Shown piece after piece: positions 1-6,875 of a stretch of 8,086 nucleotides of DNA. Position 1 is the stretch's first letter; the number at the start of each line of letters is the position of its first letter. The stretch is from assembly GCA_043760535.1 (NCBI GenBank), contig JAYUOV010000307.1:1-8086 (forward strand), read 5' to 3'. Source of the stretch: JAZKFT01 sp043760535 (lineage in GTDB: Bacteria; Bacteroidota; Bacteroidia; Chitinophagales; Chitinophagaceae). The position numbers and the translations under genes were made by a program. Below the pieces are notes generated by a model. It saw nothing but the letters and a program-made list of their open reading frames with translations. It had not been told where the DNA came from and did no database searches.

Positions 1-416
1 ACCGACTACAAACAAAGGTGATTTTATTAACCATACACAGCGAAATAACCATTTACAAAAAATCGAGTGAATATGGCGTGTATGGATACCTTTTGAAAAA
101 TTTTGCTTCAGAAGAACTCGGCCATTGCCTTGCAGCCGTAAACAGCAACCGCAGATATGTGAGCAGCCATCTAGCAGAAGAATTGACTCATTCCAATAAC
201 CATCCGGATAACCCTGCATTGGATGCCCTCACCTTTAGCGAAAGAAAAATACTGGGGCTGATAGCCCAACAAAAAACCTCTAAACAAATAGCCGACCTTT
301 TATTTATTGCCGAAAAAACAGTGGAAGGGCACCGTAGAAACATCATAGAAAAACTGGGCTTACCCAAAGAGAAAAATGCTTTGCTAATGTGGGCAATAAA
401 ATTTTCGGAGCAATAG
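1..416 (+). CDS. LuxR/NarL-family response regulator, 3' part (5' end outside window)
   Basis: This is a two-component response regulator: a receiver domain phosphorylated by a partner histidine kinase, controlling DNA binding by a C-terminal helix-turn-helix in the cytoplasm. The reading frame is open from base 3 with no stop, so the gene enters from the left; the GTG at 18 lies inside the receiver domain and is not a real start. What remains of the receiver is its end: the beta-4 strand VILLTIH with the switch threonine, and GYLLKN with the conserved lysine. After a linker comes a complete GerE/LuxR domain: LTFSERKILGLIA, then SKQIADLLFIAEKTVEGH as the helix-turn-helix core, then a C-terminal helix with NIIEKLGL. 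The phosphorylated aspartate and the N-terminal half are not visible. In Bacteroidota such regulators usually pair with sensor kinases, and a kinase could lie to the left. It ends 46 bases from the convergent DUF6169-like gene. Its target genes cannot be told from the sequence. Confidence 0.9.
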   Translation, partial: RLQTKVILLTIHSEITIYKKSSEYGVYGYLLKNFASEELGHCLAAVNSNRRYVSSHLAEELTHSNNHPDNPALDALTFSERKILGLIAQQKTSKQIADLLFIAEKTVEGHRRNIIEKLGLPKEKNALLMWAIKFSEQ

Positions 417-462
417 GATCGAATAGCGATGGATACGATGGAGATAAAATAGATTTATACAA

Positions 463-945
463 TCAACTCTCTTTTAACCAATAAGAAATTGTGAAATGAA
501 ATGCATCGATAAATTTCTGTTTAAAAGGATTCAATTTTGACACGATTATCGAACTGTAAAAATGATACCTATTGTACAATTCCTCTGAATTATGTTTTTC
601 AAAAATATCCGAAAATTCAAGGAACCATTTATCAAACAACTTGTTTCGTCCAGCACTTTTGTTGTCATTATTCTGGCAGATGTAGATAATTGCATCTTCA
701 TTTCGCTGCTTAAAAAAGTCTTGAAGAATAAAAATGATGGTATCTCTTGTTCTAGGGTCATATTCATTTCTTTCCCTTGCAGGCGTCTTACAATCAAACC
801 CAAAAGAATACAAATCGACATCCTCCATTTCCTCATCCATCAAATAAAAAACTGTAAAATAAACAATGTAACCTAAGCCATTTGTAGTTACAAATTCATA
901 GCTCAATGCATCCGGAGAAATTGAAAATTTATATGGGTGCAACAA
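463..945 (-). CDS. DUF6169-like protein of unknown function, TTG start
   Basis: A cytoplasmic protein of about 160 residues with no signal peptide or membrane segment. From memory it fits the Bacteroidota DUF6169 family: an N-terminal YKFSIS...YEFVTTNGLGYIVYF segment, a central YDPRTRDTIIFIL block (residues 62-74), a YICQNND stretch followed by GRNKLFDKWF (about 88-108), and a C-terminal SSIIVSKLNPFKQKFIDAF (131-149). Function is unknown. The start is odd: the frame opens after a TAA at 949-951 and its first codons read AGT TTG TTG CAC, so only TTG (945 or 942) is available. The first in-frame ATG would remove about 35 conserved residues. The gene overlaps the end of the upstream 51-codon gene by 14 to 17 bases, which suggests translational coupling. 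The small-plus-larger pair looks like a toxin-antitoxin layout, but nothing in the sequence shows toxicity. The DUF assignment is by eye only. Confidence 0.72.
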   Translation of the reverse strand: MLHPYKFSISPDALSYEFVTTNGLGYIVYFTVFYLMDEEMEDVDLYSFGFDCKTPARERNEYDPRTRDTIIFILQDFFKQRNEDAIIYICQNNDNKSAGRNKLFDKWFLEFSDIFEKHNSEELYNRYHFYSSIIVSKLNPFKQKFIDAFHFTISYWLKES

Positions 946-1084
946 ACTTTACACCTTTAACTGTAGATAACGCCTTTCCGCTTATAATGGCATCTGAAAT
1001 TTTTTTCTTATCGGCTGCCAATTTTGTAAATGGGTTTACAGTAGATTTCTGTTTTTTTGAAATATCCGTGGTTACTATATTCAT
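929..1084 (-). CDS. Small basic protein (51 aa) overlapping the DUF6169-like gene
   Basis: A short frame starting at ATG 1082-1084, MNIVTTDISKKQKSTVNPF..., and ending GVKFVAPI. It is rich in lysine, with a likely helical middle (KLAADKKKISDAIISG). I favour this start because the frame upstream (to 1189) reads as non-protein-like sequence. A Met-led basic stretch, then a helix, then a terminal KGVKFV-P-I/L motif is a shape I associate with small Bacteroidota proteins encoded just before other genes, but I cannot name a family. Its stop lies inside the start of the DUF6169-like gene, so the two very probably share an mRNA and may be translationally coupled. A box CACTTTTG (1116-1123) differs at one base from the Bacteroidota -7 element, but no matching -33 TTG is placed well. 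It could be a regulatory partner, antitoxin-like protein or leader peptide of the downstream gene. Confidence 0.55.
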   Translation of the reverse strand: MNIVTTDISKKQKSTVNPFTKLAADKKKISDAIISGKALSTVKGVKFVAPI

Positions 1085-1208
1085 AGAGTAAATATCTATT
1101 TTTTTCTTGAAAATACAAAAGTGGCTTAAAGATGCTTTATAAGTCGTTGACCTGAAAACTCCCCAACGAATAGCTATTGATTTGTGCAAGTAAGCCTTCC
1201 ACCATCAC

Positions 1209-1241
1209 AAAAAAACCGCCTCACAAATGTGAAGCGGTTTT
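1209..1241 (-). terminator. Intrinsic terminator of rpoB
   Basis: On the minus strand, 22 bases after the rpoB stop, CCGCTTCAC and GTGAGGCGG form a 9-pair stem (one G-T wobble) with a 4-base loop. The stem is flanked by an A-tract on the 5' side and a run of seven T on the 3' side. This is a textbook Rho-independent terminator. It closes the rpoB transcript before the small-ORF/DUF6169 pair, so those genes probably use their own promoter. The opposite strand also has a short T-run, so weak two-way action is possible. Confidence 0.92.
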
Positions 1242-1262
1242 CTATTTCTATTCAAAATAATC

Positions 1263-4200
1263 TTACTCAAATTTCAGATCCAGACCCAAACCTCTTAATT
1301 CATGTACGAGTACATTGAACGATTCTGGAACGCCGCTGCGTGGGATGTTGTCACCCTTAACGATAGCTTCGTAGGTTTTGGCACGGCCAATAATATCATC
1401 CGATTTAAGTGTCAACAATTCCTGCAAGATGTTGGATGCACCATAAGCCTCGAGTGCCCATACCTCCATCTCACCAAAACGCTGTCCACCAAACTGTGCT
1501 TTACCACCCAATGGCTGCTGTGTAATCAAGCTGTATGGTCCTATAGAACGGGCATGCATCTTGTCATCCACCATGTGGTGCAGTTTAATCATATAGATAA
1601 TACCAACGGTGGCTTTTTGATCGAAACGGTCACCGGTTTCACCATCGTACAAGTACGTATGGCCGAATAGCGGTAAACCTGCTTTGGCAATGTTCTCAGC
1701 AATTTCCTCAACGGTAGCACCATCAAAGATTGGTGTTGAGAATTTGCAGCCCAGCTTCTCTCCTGCCCAACCTAGTACAGTTTCGTAAATCTGTCCCAGG
1801 TTCATACGGCTAGGTACGCCCAATGGATTCAATACGATATCTACCGGTGTTCCATCTTCAAGGAACGGCATATCTTCCTGACGAACGATTTTGGCAACAA
1901 TACCTTTGTTACCGTGGCGACCCGCCATTTTATCACCCACTTTTAGTTTACGCTTAACAGCTAAATAAACCTTGGCAAGTTTCAACACACCGGCTGGTAA
2001 TTCGTCACCGATAGAAATGTTGAATTTCTCTCTTTTGTAACGACCCAATTCCTCGTTGTACTTAATATTATAGTTGTGCAGCAAGATGTTGATTTGCTCA
2101 TCTGTATGTGCATCACCAGTCCATCCTAATGGGTTAACGTTCTGAAAATCAACGCCGCTAAGATTTTTTGGATTGAACTTAGCACCTTTACCAATCAGCA
2201 TTTCGCCAAAGTTGTTGCTTACACCCGCACTGTTTTTACCGTCCAATACCATTTGCAATTTCTCCATCAACAATTCCATCAAGGCAGTACCTGCTATTTC
2301 GTGGGCTTTCTCAACCTTTTCAAGTTGAGCCTTTTCACGAACCTTTGTGTTCTTGTCCTTTTTGGCACGTTGGAACAACTTCTTGCTAATTACCACACCT
2401 TCAGTACCACTTGGAGCTTTTAGTGAGGCATCTTTTGCATCGCCGGCTTTATCACCAAAGATGGCACGGAGTAATTTTTCTTCCGGTGTAGGATCGCTTT
2501 CGCCTTTTGGCGTAATCTTTCCTATTAAAATATCACCTTCTTTAATATGTGCACCTATGCGGATGATACCGTTCTCGTCCAGATCTTTTGTGGCTTCCTC
2601 GCTTACGTTCGGAATATCCGGCGTCAGTTCTTCTTCACCCAATTTAGTATCACGTACTTCCAGTTCAAATTCATCAATGTGGATGGATGTGAACATATCT
2701 TCTTTGGCAATACGCTCATTAATTACAATGGCATCCTCAAAGTTGTAACCTTTCCATGGCATAAATGCCACTTTCAGATTACGGCCAAGGGCCAACTCCC
2801 CAGCTTTTACAGCGTAACCTTCGGTAAGGAAATCGCCTTCTTTCAACTTTTGTCCTTTCTTAACGGCAGGATGTTGGTTGATTGATGTGCTCTGGTTCGT
2901 TTTCATGAACTTGGTGAGCTTGTATATCTTCAAGTCATCTTCAAAACTAATCTGACGTTGCTCCGTGTTGCGATTGTAACGAACATGTACTTCGTTAGCA
3001 TCCACAAATTCTACCACACCTTCGCCTTCGGCCAATAACTGAACCCTTGCATCCCTAGCGGCTTTAGCTTCTAAACCAGTACCCACAATTGGGCTTTCTG
3101 GGCGTAGCAATGGAACTGCCTGACGTTGCATATTCGATCCCATCAAGGCACGGTTGGCATCATCATGCTCCAGGAACGGAATCAGTGAGGCACTCAAACC
3201 AACAATCTGGTTTGGCGCCACATCCATGTATTCTACTTCGCCTTTATCCAAAATAGGGAAGTCACCTGTTTGGCGGCTGATGATTTTGTCTTCGGTAAAG
3301 TTTCCTTTTTCATCCAAAGGCGTATTTGCCTGAGCAATTTTAGCCGGATCTTCTTCCTCGGCACTTAAGAACTTCAGTTCTTTAAGGTTTACCTTGGCAT
3401 CGGTTACTTTATGATATGGGGTTTCGATGAAGCCCATGTCATTGATTTTGGCATGTACGCAAAGCGTAGATATCAAACCAATGTTTGGTCCTTCCGGTGT
3501 TTCGATGGTACACAGACGGCCGTAGTGGCTATAGTGTACGTCACGAACCTCAAAACCTGCACGTTCCCTGCTCAAACCTCCTGGCCCAAGCGCCGAGATA
3601 CGACGTTTGTGGGTAATTTCTGAAAGCGGATTGGTCTGATCCAAAAACTGGCTTAACTGGCTGGTACCAAAGAAAGAGTTGATAACAGAAGAAAGCGTTC
3701 TTGCATTAATCAGATCTACCGGCGTAAATACCTCATTGTCACGTACGTTCATCCTTTCACGGATAGTACGAGCCATACGGGCAAGACCTACACCAAACTG
3801 AGCGTACAATTGCTCACCTACAGTACGTACACGACGGTTACTCAGGTGATCAATATCATCAATCTCGGCTTTGGCATTGGTAAGGCGAACCAGGTATTTG
3901 ATAATTTCAATAATGTCCTGCTTGGTCAATACCTTTTTAGTGATCGGGTAATCCAATCCAAGTTTACGGTTGATTTTGTAACGGCCAACCTCACCAAGAT
4001 CGTAACGCTTATCGCTAAAGAATAATTTATCAATGATACCACGGGCAGTTTCGTTATCCGGAGCATCGGCACCACGCAACTGGCGGTAAATGTGCTGAAC
4101 GGCCTCTAATTCACTGTTCGAAGTATCCTTGTGTAAAGTATTGTAAATGATACCGTAGTCACCGCTTACTTCTTCTTTCTGGATGAAAACGCTCTTCACT

Positions 4201-5066
4201 CCCATTTCTGAGATAGAATCCACATCTTCTTCTTTCAGAACCGTATCACGTTCCATAACGATTTCGTTACGCTCAAGGCTCACCACTTCGCCGGTATCCT
4301 CATCCACAAAATCTTCTACCCAGGTACGTAATACACGTGCAGCAAGACGTTTGCCTATGAATGGCGTTAATGATTTTTTATCAGCTTTAACCTCATCGGC
4401 CATGCCGAATAATTCCAAAATGTCCTTATCTGTTTCAAAACCGATAGAACGTAGTAAAGTCGTTACAGGGAATTTTTTCTTACGATCGATGTAAGCATAC
4501 ATCACGTTATTGATGTCGGTGGCAAACTCCATCCAGGCTCCTTTAAAAGGAATAACCCTTGCAGAGTAGATTTTGGTTCCGTTGGGATGGGTGCTTTGGC
4601 CAAAAAATACACCAGGGCTGCGGTGTAACTGACTCACAACCACACGTTCAGCTCCGTTTACTACGAAAGTACCACGAGGCGTCATGTATGGGATGTTACC
4701 TAAAAACACATCCTGAACGATAGTTTGGAAATCTACGTGTTCTTCATCATTACAGCTCAAACGAAGTTTGGCTTTAAGTGGAACAGCGTACGTTAATCCA
4801 CGCTCCATGCACTCTTCGATAGAGTAACGTGGCGGATCAATAAAATAATCGAGGAACTCCAGAACGAAGATGTTCCGGGTATCAGATATCGGAAAGTTTT
4901 CTTTAAACACCCGGAACAAGCCCTCAACATTACGTTTGTCGGGTGTGGTTTCCAGCTGGAAGTAATCTTTGAACGATTTAATCTGAATGTCGAGCAGGTC
5001 AGGTGCGTCGGCAAGATTTTTGGTCTTTCCGAAGTTGATCCTTGGGTTCACTTTTGTTGATGACAT
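1263..5066 (-). CDS. rpoB: DNA-directed RNA polymerase subunit beta
   Basis: This is the beta subunit of RNA polymerase, which with beta' forms the active site and carries the rifampicin pocket. It is full length (1267 residues, normal for Bacteroidota) and undisrupted. In order: N-terminal lobe and protrusion with YMTPRGTFVVNGAERVVVSQ (about 127-146); the rifampicin cluster GTSQLSQFLDQTNP...ITHKRRISALGPGGL (467-498); WKGYNFEDAIVINER (771-785) with the acidic pair E777-D778; the active-site GDKMAGRHGNKG (1044-1055) with lysines K1046 and K1054, matching E. coli K1065 and K1073; and the C-terminal clamp GGQRFGEMEVWALEAYGA (1193-1210). Residues matching E. coli Q513, D516, H526, R529, S531 and L533 are wild type, so no classical rifampicin-resistance change is seen. 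ATG 5066 is the first Met and gives the usual short N-terminus. The context is unusual: no rplJ/rplL precedes it and no rpoC follows; it has its own promoter, leader hairpin and terminator. Confidence 0.99.
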   Translation of the reverse strand: MSSTKVNPRINFGKTKNLADAPDLLDIQIKSFKDYFQLETTPDKRNVEGLFRVFKENFPISDTRNIFVLEFLDYFIDPPRYSIEECMERGLTYAVPLKAKLRLSCNDEEHVDFQTIVQDVFLGNIPYMTPRGTFVVNGAERVVVSQLHRSPGVFFGQSTHPNGTKIYSARVIPFKGAWMEFATDINNVMYAYIDRKKKFPVTTLLRSIGFETDKDILELFGMADEVKADKKSLTPFIGKRLAARVLRTWVEDFVDEDTGEVVSLERNEIVMERDTVLKEEDVDSISEMGVKSVFIQKEEVSGDYGIIYNTLHKDTSNSELEAVQHIYRQLRGADAPDNETARGIIDKLFFSDKRYDLGEVGRYKINRKLGLDYPITKKVLTKQDIIEIIKYLVRLTNAKAEIDDIDHLSNRRVRTVGEQLYAQFGVGLARMARTIRERMNVRDNEVFTPVDLINARTLSSVINSFFGTSQLSQFLDQTNPLSEITHKRRISALGPGGLSRERAGFEVRDVHYSHYGRLCTIETPEGPNIGLISTLCVHAKINDMGFIETPYHKVTDAKVNLKELKFLSAEEEDPAKIAQANTPLDEKGNFTEDKIISRQTGDFPILDKGEVEYMDVAPNQIVGLSASLIPFLEHDDANRALMGSNMQRQAVPLLRPESPIVGTGLEAKAARDARVQLLAEGEGVVEFVDANEVHVRYNRNTEQRQISFEDDLKIYKLTKFMKTNQSTSINQHPAVKKGQKLKEGDFLTEGYAVKAGELALGRNLKVAFMPWKGYNFEDAIVINERIAKEDMFTSIHIDEFELEVRDTKLGEEELTPDIPNVSEEATKDLDENGIIRIGAHIKEGDILIGKITPKGESDPTPEEKLLRAIFGDKAGDAKDASLKAPSGTEGVVISKKLFQRAKKDKNTKVREKAQLEKVEKAHEIAGTALMELLMEKLQMVLDGKNSAGVSNNFGEMLIGKGAKFNPKNLSGVDFQNVNPLGWTGDAHTDEQINILLHNYNIKYNEELGRYKREKFNISIGDELPAGVLKLAKVYLAVKRKLKVGDKMAGRHGNKGIVAKIVRQEDMPFLEDGTPVDIVLNPLGVPSRMNLGQIYETVLGWAGEKLGCKFSTPIFDGATVEEIAENIAKAGLPLFGHTYLYDGETGDRFDQKATVGIIYMIKLHHMVDDKMHARSIGPYSLITQQPLGGKAQFGGQRFGEMEVWALEAYGASNILQELLTLKSDDIIGRAKTYEAIVKGDNIPRSGVPESFNVLVHELRGLGLDLKFE

Positions 5067-5094
5067 ATATTTATGCTCTGTTTTTTTCTACGCA

Positions 5095-5133
5095 AAAAAT
5101 CGCTGTTCGGGAACATAAGTTTCCCGTACAGCG
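5095..5133 (-). terminator. Hairpin plus U-run in the rpoB leader; candidate attenuator
   Basis: Read on the minus strand, CGCTGTACGGGAA and TTCCCGAACAGCG form 13-base arms with one internal mismatch and a 7-base loop (ACTTATG), followed at once by ATTTTTT. This is the form of a Rho-independent terminator, but it sits only about 30 bases upstream of the rpoB ATG and downstream of the candidate promoter. It could attenuate rpoB in its leader, or end transcripts coming from the upstream operon. A short alternative pairing is visible: TACGC just before the stem (5134-5138 on the plus strand) could pair with GCGTA just after the T-run, competing with the base of the hairpin. The known precedent is the partial terminator between rplL and rpoB in E. 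coli. The structure is seen directly; regulation is inferred. Confidence 0.7.
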
Positions 5134-5190
5134 TATAACAATTTAGCCCCGTAAAGTAACAATTGAGATTTTGCCCATTATAAAGGACAA

Positions 5191-5220
5191 CAAAAGTAAG
5201 GTAAAAGAATATTTCAAAAA
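5191..5220 (-). promoter_or_regulatory. Candidate rpoB promoter (Bacteroidota -33/-7 type)
   Basis: On the minus strand a TTTTTG ends 16 bases before TACTTTTG (5191-5198), an exact match to the Bacteroidota housekeeping -7 element TAnnTTTG. The TTG to -7 spacing of 16 is slightly short against the usual 17 to 19. It would start transcription near 5186, giving a leader of about 120 bases that includes the 5095-5133 hairpin. With no rplL gene upstream, a promoter here is what rpoB needs. Confidence 0.6.
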
Positions 5221-5257
5221 TCATTTGCAAAACAATAATCCTGCCAAAATGTGGGTT

Positions 5258-5266
5258 TGTGGATAA
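5258..5266 (-). promoter_or_regulatory. Perfect DnaA-box 9-mer (TTATCCACA)
   Basis: The minus strand reads TTATCCACA, the consensus DnaA box, in the gap between the CxxC lipoprotein gene and the rpoB promoter, about 40 bases upstream of the candidate -33 element. The flanks also form a 5-base inverted repeat (GGGTT/AACCC) around it. I saw no second box nearby, so this is not an origin. It may be a DnaA regulatory site or a chance match. Confidence 0.35.
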
Positions 5267-5318
5267 CCCTCAATCGAACATAAATTCAAGTATTGGTAAA
5301 AAAATAAAAAAAATAGAA

Positions 5319-5786
5319 TCAAAGAAATTTCCAGTTAACCAGCTTCTCGTTTTCAATATGTACATATAAATTTCTCATAAACGATAGTCCTATTTTGGAC
5401 AATTCGTTCAAACTATCACAATAAAGCAAAAAAGGCTTTTGTTTAGATTTTTGTGACAAATATTGATTTAAACTTGAATTATTATTAGAGGTGAAAACAA
5501 AGAGAAGTTCATCATTACTATTCTCCTGCTTATTGAAAATAGAATCTATGTCTGAAATATTGCAGAGATTGCACTTATCTGATTGTAACAAATAAGCGTC
5601 TGTTGATTTAGAAATTGGCAAATTATGCTTTTGCAAAAATGGAATTAGATTTCCAATCCTTTCTGTATATGGATCAGCATCTTCGGTTCGGGAATTTTCA
5701 CTACAAGCCGAAGAATTTACCAGTAGCAGACTAATTAATGCGGAATATATCATATTGAAATTCCGTAAAAATCCTTTTTTCAGCAT
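5319..5786 (-). CDS. Small lipoprotein with CxxC motif, possibly thioredoxin-like
   Basis: A predicted exported lipoprotein of 155 residues from ATG 5784-5786; a TTG two codons upstream (5792) is the only longer choice. The n-region is basic (MLKKGFLRN), followed by a hydrophobic core (YSALISLLLV) and a weak lipobox SSAC with Cys28, then SEN and acidic residues. The mature part holds DAYLLQSDKCNLC (C72-x-x-C75), then a strand LLFVFTS, a polar helix, FLLYCDS, and a terminal MRNLYVHIENEKLVNW. The order of strand, CxxC, strand, helix, then a small beta hairpin resembles small thioredoxin-fold proteins of Bacteroidota encoded beside exported peptides and propeller lipoproteins, but it is too diverged to be sure. 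It overlaps the end of the DUF4221-like gene by 56 bases, so it is the third gene of that operon. A role in thiol chemistry or disulfide handling of the four-cysteine first protein is an inference. No hairpin terminator follows; only T-rich sequence does. Confidence 0.68.
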   Translation of the reverse strand: MLKKGFLRNFNMIYSALISLLLVNSSACSENSRTEDADPYTERIGNLIPFLQKHNLPISKSTDAYLLQSDKCNLCNISDIDSIFNKQENSNDELLFVFTSNNNSSLNQYLSQKSKQKPFLLYCDSLNELSKIGLSFMRNLYVHIENEKLVNWKFL

Positions 5787-6873
5787 TTTCAAGTGGTTTT
5801 TTATACAGGTATAAACCTTTATTTGAGACTATTGAATAGTACCATAGATATTTACCGCCAATGTCGATCTCATTAATTTTATTAAAATCTTTATCTAAAA
5901 CCAAGAGACTCAACTCTTTACTTTCAAAGCTATTGTAGCTTCCGTCTTCATTTTTAACCGGTAAGGGTTTGTAAAAAAATCTATAATAACAATTTCTGAA
6001 TTTATCGTAAAGTACGTTCAGGTATAATGGGCTGTTGATTAAATGATCCATTTTCTTATTCATATCTACTTTTGCATCCTTGCCTATTTGCTTTATTGAA
6101 TTCTTATCAAAAGCGGACTTGCAATCATAAACCATTTTTTTTTCCGAAACTATATCGTATGTGTACACATTCGGGTCTGCATTATAAGAGTAAATGTGCA
6201 AATTTCCATTTACTAATCTGAATGCGTCAGTAGCCTCACCATAAAAACCTGTTGTGTAAATTTTGGGATAATTAACAGGTATTGATTTGAAAATACTATC
6301 AGAAAGGGATAACGAAGTTTCTATTGGTAATTGATAAAACTTTTGTTCTCCAACACTACTTCTACCGGAATACTGCATACAAAACAAAGTCCTTGTTTTT
6401 GCATTATAACTTAACGGGAAGTTCCCTCCAAAGTTCCCATAGATAGTATCAGGTAATTCCTCACTTTCAGGACTGTTGATAATTTTTGTATACTTAATGT
6501 TCTCAGAAGTATCAATGATTGAAATCCTGTAGTCATGCAATAAAAATATGGAATCAAAATTGTGAATATAGAAACCACGAAATGAACCTATATCTTCATT
6601 TTGAGCCAAAGTGGTAGGCAAACTAAATTTAATTTCAGGTGATTTTTTATTTAAGTCGTAACCAATAAATTGATTTGCCAAGTTTGTGTAGTAAATACAA
6701 TAAGTATGCTCACTACTTGAATAAGTACTAAACCATTTAAAAGTGAATACTGCAGGTACTTTAAATGATTCAGAGGAAGCGAATGTGGGTTTGCTCACAT
6801 TTACTTCCTCTGAACAAGAAAACAATAACACTAATAGAAAACATGAACAGATAGTGTTGAAACTTTTTTTCAT
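5731..6873 (-). CDS. DUF4221-like lipoprotein (probable beta-propeller), exported
   Basis: A 380-residue lipoprotein. The signal peptide MKKSFNTICSCFLLVLLFSC has a lipobox LFSC with Cys20, and the next residues SEE resemble the acidic signal that sends Bacteroidota lipoproteins to the cell surface. The mature protein is rich in short beta strands. By eye it fits the DUF4221 family: GFYIHNFDSIFLL (100-112), DAFRLVNGNLHIYSYN (216-231), VLYDKFRNCYYRF (287-299), LLVLDKDFNKINEIDI (323-338) and SNKGLYLYKK (350-359). These repeated strand-turn blocks suggest a propeller of the TolB-like kind. No enzymatic residues are recognisable; function is unknown. It starts 2 bases after the stop of the small four-cysteine gene and its last 56 bases overlap the CxxC lipoprotein gene, so the three are one operon. 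The gene is visibly more AT-rich than rpoB, which fits an accessory or transferred origin. Confidence 0.78.
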   Translation of the reverse strand: MKKSFNTICSCFLLVLLFSCSEEVNVSKPTFASSESFKVPAVFTFKWFSTYSSSEHTYCIYYTNLANQFIGYDLNKKSPEIKFSLPTTLAQNEDIGSFRGFYIHNFDSIFLLHDYRISIIDTSENIKYTKIINSPESEELPDTIYGNFGGNFPLSYNAKTRTLFCMQYSGRSSVGEQKFYQLPIETSLSLSDSIFKSIPVNYPKIYTTGFYGEATDAFRLVNGNLHIYSYNADPNVYTYDIVSEKKMVYDCKSAFDKNSIKQIGKDAKVDMNKKMDHLINSPLYLNVLYDKFRNCYYRFFYKPLPVKNEDGSYNSFESKELSLLVLDKDFNKINEIDIGGKYLWYYSIVSNKGLYLYKKPLENAEKRIFTEFQYDIFRIN

Positions 6874-6875
6874 TC

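Noticed and set aside
18..20. GTG as start of the response regulator
   Set aside because: The frame is open upstream to the window edge, and the GTG lies in the middle of the receiver domain (TKVILLTIH), so the gene is cut by the window instead.
592..876. Plus-strand frame opposite the DUF6169-like gene (and a similar one at 906-1091)
   Set aside because: They are shadows of the minus-strand genes, with no domain signal, no promoter and low-complexity wording.
467..1084. Calling the DUF6169 pair a toxin-antitoxin system outright
   Set aside because: Only the small-plus-large overlapping layout supports it; no toxin fold or known antitoxin motif is visible.
1085..1189. N-terminal extension of the 51-residue protein to 1189
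   Set aside because: The added 35 residues do not look like protein, and the extension covers what is likely the promoter and leader region.
1302..4494. Several plus-strand open frames of 70-133 codons inside rpoB
   Set aside because: All are antisense to a strongly conserved coding gene and carry no recognisable domains; they follow from rpoB codon bias.
5177..5182. E. coli-like -10 box TATAAT on the minus strand upstream of rpoB
   Set aside because: Bacteroidota sigma factors use TAnnTTTG, the -35 match is poor, and a better lineage-type promoter lies just upstream.
5253..5269. Hairpin GGGTT/AACCC as terminator of the exported operon
   Set aside because: Only five pairs and no T-run follows; it coincides with the DnaA-box sequence.
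5787..5792. TTG at 5792 as start of the CxxC lipoprotein
   Set aside because: An ATG two codons later gives the same signal peptide and is the more likely start.
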